Part shown: piece after piece, positions 31,782 to 42,387 of the stretch | Layout: each line of letters starts with the position of its first letter | Position numbering within the stretch: position 1 is the stretch's first letter | From: Xestospongia bergquistia | Taxonomy: Eukaryota > Porifera > Demospongiae > Haplosclerida > Petrosiidae | Assembly (NCBI GenBank): GCA_963965975.1 | Contig: OZ014416.1 | Span: forward strand, 7,750,001 to 7,814,000 | Length of the DNA: 64,000 nucleotides | Direction: 5' to 3' | The notes under the pieces: model-generated | Database searches by the model: none | What the model was told of the DNA's origin: nothing | What the model saw: the letters and a program-made list of their open reading frames with translations, nothing else | Made by a program: the position numbers and the translations under genes

Positions 31782-33416
31782 TTAATCAGTAAGAGTTTGA
31801 GCTTGTTCATAAGTAACTTCATTACGTGATCCAACCACAGCAGTCATTATAGTGAAGATAGAACTTCCAACAATTGCAGCAACAGCTAATGCAGCAAACA
31901 CCTTTAAAAATTAATATAAATACTTCTTATTATATTGGAAGCAATATACTAGAAGGTATCATAATATGAATATATTCCCATTAGTATAAATCCAACTGTC
32001 ACATATAACTTTAATGAACTTATAATTACTGCTGATCATAATGAACACAAATGTCTAGCTTGTTATGTTTGTCTTGTGTAAATGTGTTATCAGCCTTTGT
32101 TCTTATATTTCAACCTCAACCAACTTCCTGATATAACATCTACTGTTAAGTATGGTTCACCCTAAATAAACTTTCTGACCTAATATAACATCTGTCAACA
32201 CTTAATAATACTACCTAAAACACCTTTTAACCACATATATAAAATATCATATATACTGTTTTCATGGATAAAGAGAACATATATATACATATATGATTTT
32301 TACTTTCATGAAAATAAAAATGTTTCTTTTTTTATTGGAACTTATATACTGGAAGGTACCATTTAATTGAACTATATACTTATTAGTGTTATCATAGTAT
32401 GAATATATACACATCAGTATAGACCCAACTTTCATATAACTTTAATGAACTTATTGCTAATCATAGTTTATTGTTATGTGCATGTATGTTATCACTTTAT
32501 AATGCCATTGTTCTTATACCTCACCCTAAACCAACTTTCTGGCATATAACGTCTAATGATAAGTATTATTCATTATAAAATCAACTTTCTGACCTAATAT
32601 AACACCTGGCAACACCTGATAATACCACCCTAAAACACCTTTTGGTCACATATATAACATCATATATACTTCTTTAGTAAAGAAAACATTATACATGTAT
32701 ATGATTTTTACTTTCATTTAGTTTGATTTGCTACATACATGCAATCTGTATAATCATATTATATTATTTAAATAAATCAATTTATAAATGAACAATTAAG
32801 ATTTCGATTCTATTACTTACAACTGATGCTGTGATTTGTTTTAAGTAGTCATAATTGCAGTCAAGATTTAAACCAAATTGATGACCTCTAAAGAAAAAGA
32901 AACAACTGGTAGCTAATAACTGATATATATACTAGACTAGTACTTACAGATCACGAATTGTGTCACAAGTTACTCCCCATCCAGAACTAAGAATGACAGC
33001 TGCAATTAAAGCAAACACACCAGAGAAGAGAAGGAACAAAATTTCCACAATAAACATTATTTTATTTCTAAAAAAATATGTATAAAACTCTTCAATTAAA
33101 CAAGCTAATTATTTATTTAGTGTAAAACTCACTTCATTAGTTTTGCGACAAGTTTGACAATAGTCAGACCTACCAAACCTGCAAGACCTAGAGCAGCCAA
33201 AACTTCAGCAACAATAGAAAAAACACAAATGGAGTTACTGGGAGTGGGATTATTTTGACTCAAATATAAAATGCACACATCAGTCCTCGTTTTTAAATTT
33301 TCATTCAAACGTTGATGAGCATTGCCAAAAAGCCCTGCTGCTATCACAAGAAGAAGAATGGCCGAGACGTTTATCACTAAAGCAATTATCTGCAAAATCA
33401 AACTAGTTTGAGCCAT
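31782..33416 (-). CDS. Four-pass membrane protein, copy D
   Basis: Exons are 33416-33133, 33067-32948, 32887-32821 and 31901-31782, 591 nt for 196 residues. It is nearly identical to copies C and E in exon 1, with two extra residues (ENLKTRTDVCILYLSQNN). The tail ends EVTYEQAQTLTD, two residues longer than in C. Intron 3 contains a partial internal duplication (32310-32660 repeats features of 31915-32250). It lies head-to-head with arrestin copy 3, 951 bp away. Confidence 0.8.
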
Positions 33417-34367
33417 TGTAGATCGTCACAATATCAATCTGCTAACTGGCAAGAGAAGGAGTTTTGTCTCTATTATATAGTAATCGTCCGTCGATGAATA
33501 TCGTCGTCTTATAAATTAAACCTAGTTAATTGTGTAGTCAATAAAACTTCGAAGTATTAAGCCACGCCTAACATTGTGGTCAACTATATTGTAGAAAAAA
33601 CTAAGAGTGTTGGTACAGTACAAATAATTTGGAATGGATCATTAATCCAGAATTTTTAAAAAAACAACTAATTAATAAGCTGGTTATGTAATCAAACTAA
33701 TAGCATTGCATGCAACCAGTGAGGTAGAATAACAATACCTCCAATAAAGTTACCATCATTAATAAAACTGCACATAATTATTACAGTATTTATTAATAAA
33801 TAAAGCAAAATAAATTATATTATGTTATATAATTACAATAAATGTGTGTTATAACTTGTATAACTTTAATTGGCTTGCTTATATCAATACAATTTGTCTA
33901 ATGTAGTGTGTTTATACTGACAATTGGTCAACATTGATCACCAACCTTATCAAAAGGTCCCAGGTTCATCTATTTGTAATTACCAACATGATGATGTCAT
34001 CACCTGCTTAGTAAATGCTCCCAATAAATATTTGTAAGAAGACAATAGCCCGAGAACTCAAGGATTCCTTAATAATTTTTTCATTTCTGACTATAAGTTT
34101 TGTTCTTCAACACTCATGTACACATATAGCAGAAAGATGTTGAGCAGTTCCTGTGCACAAAAGCTTCCCAAAACTTTCATTTCAAATGACTTTCTATAAT
34201 ATGGAATACAATTCCTCAATTGGTTTATCACTGACTCTCAATGACTATAATCATTGTTAGTGGAAGTTTGGAATGTACTCCATGTAGGCGTTAATGACTG
34301 ACAGGAGTTGGGTTAGGTCAGGCAAAAAATTACATAACAAAGTTAACAAACTGCTTAAAGAATAATT
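33417..34367. promoter_or_regulatory. Divergent intergenic region, four-pass D / arrestin 3
   Basis: It has the same conserved blocks as module C. The first GGAATG of the upstream doublet is worn to GGAAGT (34262) and the second is intact (34270-34275). About 360 bp near 33860-34220 are shared with module E but absent from C. Confidence 0.45.
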
Positions 34368-35524
34368 ATGAGAGACTTCCAACTGGCGCTTAACGATCCA
34401 CCTCGTAAAGTCTACTTTCCTGGTATGATTGTTACAGGTACGGTACTTGCCGTTAACGATGAACCTAAAAATTACAAAGCTATTGATGTTAAGATTGTTG
34501 GTTTTGCTCACGTCCACTGGACAGAACCTCGTGGACGAGCCAGTGAGATTTATACATCTCATGAAGATTATATCACTACATTTGTAAATGTCTGGGATAA
34601 AGATATTTCAGCTGGTGGTGGTCAATTTCCTGTTGGAAGCTATCAATTTCCTTTTTCTCTTCCTTTGATTGGAAACAATATACCAGCTTCTTATGAGGGT
34701 TCAGTTGGTCGAATAAAGTACACAATAGAAGCTAGAGTAGTAAAGGATGGTCTGATAAAACGTGATATTGTTTGTGAATCAATAATTAAGATAGAAAATA
34801 TAATAAAGATCAATCATCCTAACTTATTACAACCACGATCAATGGAGATGCGAAAGACACTTTGTTGTCTGTGTTGTGCATCTGGTCCAATTGTTATTAC
34901 AACTTCTATACCTCGTACTGGTTACTGTGTTGGACTAGATAGTATTCCGTTAGAAATATCTGTTGAAAATGGAAGTAGTCGACAAATAAGACAGATCATT
35001 GTTTCTATTCATAAATTGGTCAATTATACAGCTCAAGGTAACTGTCGCATTGATCGTCATACATTAGCTACCATTACTAGTGAACCAATACATGCTCATA
35101 ACACAATAATATGGCAACCTTCACCTCTTGCTATACCAAATACACCTGCCACATAACAAATTGTGGTATCCTTCAAGTGACCTACTACCTTCAAATAAAA
35201 GCTGCTATATCATGGACTATAAATCCAACTATTAAGATTCCTATATTCCTTGGGAATGTACCATTGCTAGGAACAGAAGCTGGTCCACAACCAACAATAT
35301 TGCCAACACAACAAGAACTGGAACCTCATCCTCCTCTAGAAACTATGTCAACATCCCAACCTCAAAAAGGAAGTATACCATATTCTATGCCACTACAGTC
35401 AACACCTCAGTCCAAACCTTCCGGATTTATTCCTCATGACCCATGTCCATCCAGACACAGCTATCACTATCAACAATTGCATCAACTTCCACCTGGTTTT
35501 GTTGACCCCATCAAGAAAATATAA
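34368..35524 (+). pseudogene. Alpha-arrestin copy 3, one-base frameshift
   Basis: Open from 34368 for 262 residues (MRDFQLALNDPPRKVYFPGM...), ending just after PNTPAT. A single T is missing near 35153 (CCACATAACAAATTG where paralogues read CCACATTAACAAATTG). The remaining tail is open in the next frame to a stop at 35522-35524, with PTIKIPIFLGNVPLLGTEAG and a tail ending HQLPPGFVDPIKKI that is intact. Since this is the sole lesion, an assembly or sequencing error in a short T run is a real alternative; if so, this is a complete gene. Confidence 0.7.
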
Positions 35525-36832
35525 ACAAAAATAATTAAAATATTATTTTATATTATTATAATGATAATAATGAGTTCTATGTTGTGTTTTGTATTTCTTA
35601 TTTATTATTTGAGTATATATTAATGATCAAAACAGTACATTTGTTTTATTGATAATTTATTTTAGTAAGCTGACATTTACTTTAAAATATTAAGAAGGAG
35701 ATAGAGGAAGAGATAATACTTAATTCTTATTTTTTAAGTTATTGTTTCAGTTTTAATTACTCTCCTGGTTTCATTTTTTACTTATATTCTCAATTAGTTT
35801 GTTTATTGGTTTTAGAATATTTTTATTAGATTAATAAAGTTTCATTATCAAACCATCAGTATCTATTGAGCATTAGTAATATCATTCATTTCAATAGTAT
35901 AATGCCAGATATTCCAATTGAAGGATACTATAATTAACATCACTAACAGTTAATAAATACCTTATTATAATACTAACAATAGGCGTGTCATACCTTCACA
36001 TAATTGTACAGGTTATGTACTGAAAAATACTAACATTATTAACAACTAACAAAATTAATACATGATATTGTGCAGCAAATTATTAATGGAAAATAAACAT
36101 CATAATGTTTTGATTACTAATTTACTATGACACGCAGTGACTGTTTATGTAACTACATGTTTTGTTTTGTTTGTATTTTATTCTTACACTATACTGATCA
36201 ATATAGAGCTGTTGTTATAGAAGTTATACACTTCAATGTATTATGTAGGGAGTGTATACAAAACATGATCAATAAGTATCAATGTTCAGCTCACAAATGA
36301 CTTGCTAAATGCCACACTTATACAAATACATAACTGCCACGTGCTACCAGTAATGCATATAACAGTGGATTACAAGCTATAACATTGTACAGTTACACTG
36401 TGGCTGTATTGTTTATAGATTGTATTATAACACACTGTGTACACTACATTGGCATTGTTTGTATGTACCTTATTAACATGGTGTATAAAAGTCATGATAG
36501 CTTTTTGCTTATAAATTGCATTACCATTACATAATTTTTTGAACTCATAATTCAGTACAGCTACAGCAACCAGGAATAATTCAATTCAGTACAAAAAATC
36601 AGAATAGAATATGGAAATTTTATTAATCCAATAAGTACAACATTGTGTCATATAACACAATGAATGTAATGGACCATATACTAACACTGGCTTACATGTA
36701 ATACATGATCAGATGAATAAATGTGAAATTGTCCTAATAATACATTACTGCTAAAATGGTTACTTATACTTCATTACTTATAATAAGAAAAGACGATTAC
36801 TTTATTCTGAGTCCTAAGGTCTATGTAATTCT
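35525..36832. other. Module flank, nothing recognised
   Basis: AT-rich. Parts match 41090-41530 (the flank of arrestin copy 4) and 44540-44940, showing a common origin of these 3' flanks. Confidence 0.5.
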
Positions 36833-38046
36833 TTAATCAATAAGAGTTTGATCTTGTTCATAAGTAACTTCACTACGTGATACAATAACAGCAGTTATTA
36901 TAGTGAAGATAGAGCTTCCAACAATTACAGCAACAGCAAATGCAGAAAACACCTTTAAAATATAAAAATTAATATAAATACATCTTATTATATTGGAAGT
37001 AATATACTGGAAGGTATCTTTTCACTGAACTATACCTATTGGTATTATCATAGTATGAATATATACCCATTAGTATAAATCCAACTATCACATAACTTTA
37101 ATGAACTTACTATATACTGATCATAATCAACGCAAATGTCTGTCTTGTGTACATGTGTTATCAGCCATTGTTCTTATGCTTCAACCTCAATCAACTTCCT
37201 GGTATGATATCTAATATTATTGAATCAATTTTCTGACCACCTGCATGTCAATTAACACTTAATTACAATACTACTAAAACACCTTTTGGTCACATATATA
37301 ACATCATATATACTTCTTTAGTAAAGAAAACATTATACATGTATGTGATTTTTACTTTCATGTAGTTTGATTTGCTACATACAGGCAATCTGTATAATCA
37401 TATTATATTATTTAAATCAATTAATTTATAAATGAACAATTAAGATTTCGATTCTATTACTTACAACTGATGCTGTGATTTGTTTTAAATAGTCATAATT
37501 GCAGTCAAAATTTGAACCAAATTGATGACTTCTAAAGAAAAAGAGACAATAAGTAGTTAATAATTTATATATAATAGACTTACAAGTCACGAATTGTGTC
37601 ACAAGTCACTCCCCATCCAGAACTAAGAATGACAGCTGCAATTAAAGCAAACACACCAGAGAAGACCAGGAAAAAAAATTCCACAATAAACATTATTTTA
37701 TTTCTAAAAAAATATGTATAAAATTCTTCAATTTTACAAGCTAATTATTAATTTAGTGTAAAACTCACTTCATTAGTTTTGTGACAAGTTTGACAATAGT
37801 TAGACCTATCAAACCTACAAGACCTAGGGCAGCCAAAACTTCAGCAACAATAGAAAAAACACAAATGGAGTTACTGGGAGTGGGATTCTTTTGACTCAAA
37901 TATAAAATGCATACATCAGTCCTCGTGTTTTCATTCAAACGTTGATGAGCATTGCCAAAAAGACCTGCTGCTATCACAAGAAGAAGAATGGCCGAGACGT
38001 TTATCACTAAAGCAATTATCTGCAAAATCAAACTAGTTTGAGCCAT
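36833..38046 (-). CDS. Four-pass membrane protein, copy E
   Basis: Exons are 38046-37769, 37703-37584, 37531-37465 and 36952-36833, 585 nt for 194 residues. Exon 1 differs from copy C at a handful of residues (YLSQKN for YWSQKN; GLVGLIGLTIVKLVTKLMK). Splice sites are identical to the other copies, and four hydrophobic helices and both cysteine-bearing loops are kept. It is paired head-to-head with arrestin copy 4, but the gap is 1689 bp because of a 249 bp foldback insertion and extra flank. Confidence 0.8.
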
Positions 38047-38678
38047 TGTAGATCGTCACAATATCAATCTGCTAACTGGCAAGAGAAGGAGTTTTGTCTC
38101 TATTATATAGTAATCGTCCGGTGATCGATATCGGTGTCTTATAAATTAAACCTAGTTAATTGTGCGCATGCAGTCATTCAAAGTATTAAGCCACACCTAA
38201 CATATATATGGGGTCACCTATATTGTGGAAGAGTGTTGTTATAGTACAAATAATTTGGAATGGATCATTAATGCAGAAGTTAAGAAAAGACCTAACTAAT
38301 AAGCTAAATAGTAAGGCTGGTTATGTAATCAAACTAAGTGCACTGCATCAGTGCAGCCCGTGGGTAGAAAAATGATACCTCCAGTAAAGCCACCTATCAT
38401 TGACAAAACTGCACATATTTATTAAAATATTCCTTAAATAAAGCAAAATAAAATTTATTATGTTATAATTACAATAAATGTGCGTGATAACTTGTATAAC
38501 GTTAAATTGACTTGCTTATATCAATACAATTTGTCTGACTAATGGTAGTATGTTTATACTGACAATTTTTGAACATTGATCACCAACCTTATCAAAAGGT
38601 CCCAGGTTCTTTGTACATCTATTTGTAATTCCCAACATGATGATGTCATCACCTACTTAGAAAATGCTCCCAAAAAAA

Positions 38679-38927
38679 GTGACCTGACTTGCAAAAAGGG
38701 ACTACTTCTGTCAAAACATTTGTGACCTGACTTTTGAACAAACTACTGTTAAAACATCTCAAACATCTCAGTTTTGTATATATTTTGTATGTGTTTTGGT
38801 ACATATGCATAACTATTCTACATGTATGCAAAACTGTTTTTTGTTATGTTTTATAACAGTGTGTTTTTTCACAAATCAGGTCACAAATGTTGTGACAGAA
38901 GTGGTCCCTTTTGGCAAATCAGGCCAC
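38679..38927. mobile_element. Foldback MITE unique to module E
   Basis: The terminal inverted repeats of about 55 bp start GTGACCTGACTTGCAAAAAG and end as the complement of GTGGCCTGATTTGCCAAAAG. Sub-terminal CAGGTCACAAATGTT copies give a second inverted pair. Module D has the empty site (34019-34035, GCTCCCAATAAATATTTG), against GCTCCCAAAAAAA...AAATATTTG here. Confidence 0.75.
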
Positions 38928-39314
38928 AAATATTTGTAATTAAGAAGGCAATAGCTCGAGCACTCAAGGAATCCTTAATAGTTTTGTCATTTCTGACTAT
39001 ATGTTTTTTTCTCCAACACTCATGCACACATATAGCAGAAAGTTGTTGAGAAGTTCCTGTCACACAAAAGCTCCCATAAACTCTCATTTCAAATAACTTT
39101 CTATAGTATGGAATACAATTCCTCGATTAGTCTATCACTCTCAATGGCAACCATCTTAATCGTTTGTTTTGAGTCTATAGTGTCATTTTACTACTGAAAG
39201 TCCAGTATTTGTACCTGGTATGATAAAATGTGTATTGATTAAACTTATAGTCTCATCTCCAGACTTTCAAACCCCAAGCAAACAACAATCTGGTACTTTT
39301 CTTGGTCACAAGTG

Positions 39315-39322
39315 TGACGTCA
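39315..39322. promoter_or_regulatory. CRE (TGACGTCA) upstream of arrestin copy 4
   Basis: A perfect CREB/ATF palindrome sits within the conserved stretch GGTCACAAGTGTGACGTCAT, about 420 bp before the arrestin ATG. An identical site is at 45308-45315. In the equivalent sequences of copies 5 and 6 it reads TGATGTCA. Function is inferred from the motif only. Confidence 0.4.
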
Positions 39323-39735
39323 TTGATTATAATAATGATAAAGGTAATAAATTGATAAAAATTCAATTTAATATTCTTTATTGGAATTTTATTTAAAATA
39401 ATTATCGTATAATTGTTTGTATTTTCAATCTCATGTCAATAAAGGTAGAGTGATCAAATGTAATGACTAAGAAAGGTTAATATGTATGAGATATCAGATA
39501 ACATCCATAAAATGTTTTTAGTCCATTATCATTAAACTACATAGAGTCTTACACTTATGTACAGTTATACCTTTTTAATAAATAATACATGCAAGGTTGT
39601 GTTTGAAAAGATAATATCGTTGTTATTGGAATGTTTGGAATATACTCTATGTAGGCGTTAATGACGAGCTGGAGTTCGGGTAGGTCTGCTCAAGAAATTA
39701 CATAACAAAGTTAACTAACAGTTCAAAGAACAATT

Positions 39736-40797
39736 ATGAGGGACTTTAAGCTGGTGCTCAACGATCCACCTCGTAAAGTCTACTTTCCTGGTATGATTGT
39801 TACAGGTACAATATTTGCCGTTAACGATGAACCTAAAAATTACAAAGCTATTAAGGTTAAGATTGCTGGTTTTGCTCACGTCCAATGGGCAGAACCTCAT
39901 GGACGAACCGCTGAGATTTATACATCTCATGAAGATTATATCACTACATTTGTAAATGTCTGGGATAAAGATATTTCAGCTGGTGGTGGTCAATTTCCTG
40001 CTGGAAGCTATCAATTTCCTTTTTCTTTTCCCTTGATTGGAAACAATATACCAGCTTCTTATGAGGGTTCAGTTGGTCGAATAAAGTACACTATAGAAGC
40101 TAGAGTAGTAAAGGATGGTCTGATAAAACGTGATATTGTTTGTGAATCAATAATTAAGGTAGAGAATATAATAAAGATCAATCATCCTAACTTATTACAA
40201 CCGCGATCAATGGAGATACGAAAGACACTTTGTTGTCTGTGTTGTGCATCTGGTCCAATTGTTATTACAACTTCTATACCTCGTACTGGTTACTGTGTTG
40301 GACAAGATAGTATTCCATTGGAAATATATGTTGAAAATGGTAGTAATCGACAAGTGAAACAGATCATTGTTTCTATTCATAAATTGGTCAATTATACAGC
40401 TCGAGGTAACCGTCGCATTGATCGTCGTACTTTAGCTACCATTGGTAGTGAACCAATACGTGCTCATAACACAATAATATGGCAACCTTCACCTCTTGCT
40501 ATACCAGATACACCTGCAACATTGACAAATTGTGGTATTCTTCAAGTGACTTACTACCTTCAAATAAAAGCTGCTATATCATGGACTATAAATCCAACTA
40601 AGATTCCTATATTCCTTGGGAATGTACCATTGCCAGGAACAGAAGCTACTCCACAACTAACAATATTGCCAACACAACAAGGTCTGGAACCCGATCCTCC
40701 TCTAGAAACTATGTCAGCATCCCAACCTCAAATAGGAAGTATACCATACTCTATGCCACTACAGTCAACACCTCAGTCCAAACTTTATTCCTCATGA
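39736..40797 (+). CDS. Alpha-arrestin (ARRDC-like) copy 4, shortened tail
   Basis: An intronless frame of 353 residues beginning MRDFKLVLNDPPRKVYFPGM. Arrestin N-like domain at about residues 5-150 (includes SYEGSVGRIKYTIEARVVKD). Arrestin C-like domain at about 168-310 (KTLCCLCCASGPIVITTSIP, GYCVGQDSIPLEIYVENGSN). The proline-rich tail is cut short by an 8-base deletion near 40775 (CCAAAC-TTTATTCC), which ends the protein in SKLYSS and removes the last ~30 residues, including the LPPGF end. Alpha-arrestins act as adaptors that link membrane proteins to NEDD4-type ubiquitin ligases, usually through PPxY tails; no PPxY is evident here. Both folds are complete, so a protein may be made. Confidence 0.75.
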   Translation: MRDFKLVLNDPPRKVYFPGMIVTGTIFAVNDEPKNYKAIKVKIAGFAHVQWAEPHGRTAEIYTSHEDYITTFVNVWDKDISAGGGQFPAGSYQFPFSFPLIGNNIPASYEGSVGRIKYTIEARVVKDGLIKRDIVCESIIKVENIIKINHPNLLQPRSMEIRKTLCCLCCASGPIVITTSIPRTGYCVGQDSIPLEIYVENGSNRQVKQIIVSIHKLVNYTARGNRRIDRRTLATIGSEPIRAHNTIIWQPSPLAIPDTPATLTNCGILQVTYYLQIKAAISWTINPTKIPIFLGNVPLPGTEATPQLTILPTQQGLEPDPPLETMSASQPQIGSIPYSMPLQSTPQSKLYSS

Positions 40798-42142
40798 CCC
40801 ATTTCCATCCAGACACAGTTATCATTACCAACGATTGCATCAACTTCCACCTGGTTTTGTTGACCCTATCAAGAAAATATAAACAAAAAGAATTAAAATA
40901 TTATTTTATATTATTATAATGATAATAATGAGTTTTATTATGTTGTGTTTTATATTTCTTGTTTCTTTTTTTTTTATTTGAGTATATATCAATGATCAAA
41001 ACAGTACATTTGTTTTTATTGATAATTTATTTTAATATGCTGACATTTACTTTAAAATATATTCTTAGTTTTTATTTTTTTAGGTTATTGTTTCAGTTTT
41101 AATTACTCTCCTGGTTTCATTTTTTACTTATATTCTCAATTAGTTTGTTCACTGGTTTTAGAATATTTTTATTAGATTAATAAAGTTTCATTATCAAACC
41201 ATCAGTATCTATTGAGCATTAGTAATATCATTCACTAACAGTTAATAAATACCTTACTAATGATAGGCGTGGCATATTTTCACATAATTGTACAGGTTAG
41301 AATACTAACATTATTAACAAGTAATAAAATTAATACATGAATGTGTGGCGAATTATTAATGTAAAATAAGTATCATAATGTTTTGATTACTAATGTACTA
41401 TGACATGCAGTGACTGTTCATGTAACTACTTGTTTTGTTTTGTATTTATTTTATTCTTACACAATACTGATCAATATAGACCTGTTGTTATACAATTTAT
41501 ACACTTCAATGTATTATGTAGGGAGTGTATACAAACATAACATCCAACAATATCACTTACCACTTAAAATAATATTTTGTCATTTTAATTGTTGTCTTTG
41601 TTAACAGAGTCTCAACAATATGATGTAAGTTTCTGAAGAATCTTCATATCTCACTATAGAGTATTTTATTGCAGAATTGATCATTAATACTAATTGTACT
41701 TAATGTCAAAATACTAATAATATGCAGGGAGGTCAATATTGGTCACCAGTCTAAGGCTATTTTGTTGCACTAAAGTTAAGCAGAACTGAATAAGAGCATT
41801 TGATATATTATGGACACTACTCAGTGTTGTGAGACTATGAAGTGATTATAATGAGTTCTATGTTATGTTTTTTAATTCCTTGTTTATTTTCTGCTTGTTA
41901 TTTAGAGTGTATCTATCATATATTGAGAAACTTTAGAGGGTGAAAATATCAACATTTCCATCACCAAAATTTTATCTTAAATAGTATTTTAATTAAGAGT
42001 TTTATAGTATGTGGAAGAATTCATTCATTCACAATGAGGATGAGACAATACTATTTAAAAATACTTTATAATTAAATAATTTCTACATATATATTGATCA
42101 TAATACAATACATATATAAACAACACATACTTTAGGTCAATT
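40798..42142. other. Module 3' flank
   Basis: AT-rich non-coding sequence matching parts of 35540-36250 and, at 41720-42060, parts of 48510-48840. No gene supported. Confidence 0.5.
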
Positions 42143-42387
42143 ATTAAGAATACTATTCCTCTATTTTATGTACTAAATCTTGTGGAAAGTTTCTCCCCAT
42201 CCAGAACCTTGCCATATTCAGCAACATTTATTGTTCCACTTTTAATAGCAGCTAAGAATTTGTCCTTCTTACTTTTATCGACCAGTATTTAGTGAAAGCT
42301 TTTCTACCACTGTCTATACCACGAACTAGATAGACTAGTTTATGAGACCTACGATATATATACGATCATCTCTACTAGCTGTAGGAC
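42143..42387 (-). pseudogene. Decayed last exon of the WHYVL/SGWG small-protein family
   Basis: On the minus strand it matches exon 3 of the genes at 48953-49910 and 51765-52733 (ASRDDRIYRRSHKLVYLVRG). It is broken by a stop where the paralogues have WHYVL (AAATACTGG in place of TACGTACTG) and by a deletion before SGWG. No matching exons 1 or 2 are seen upstream. Confidence 0.8.
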
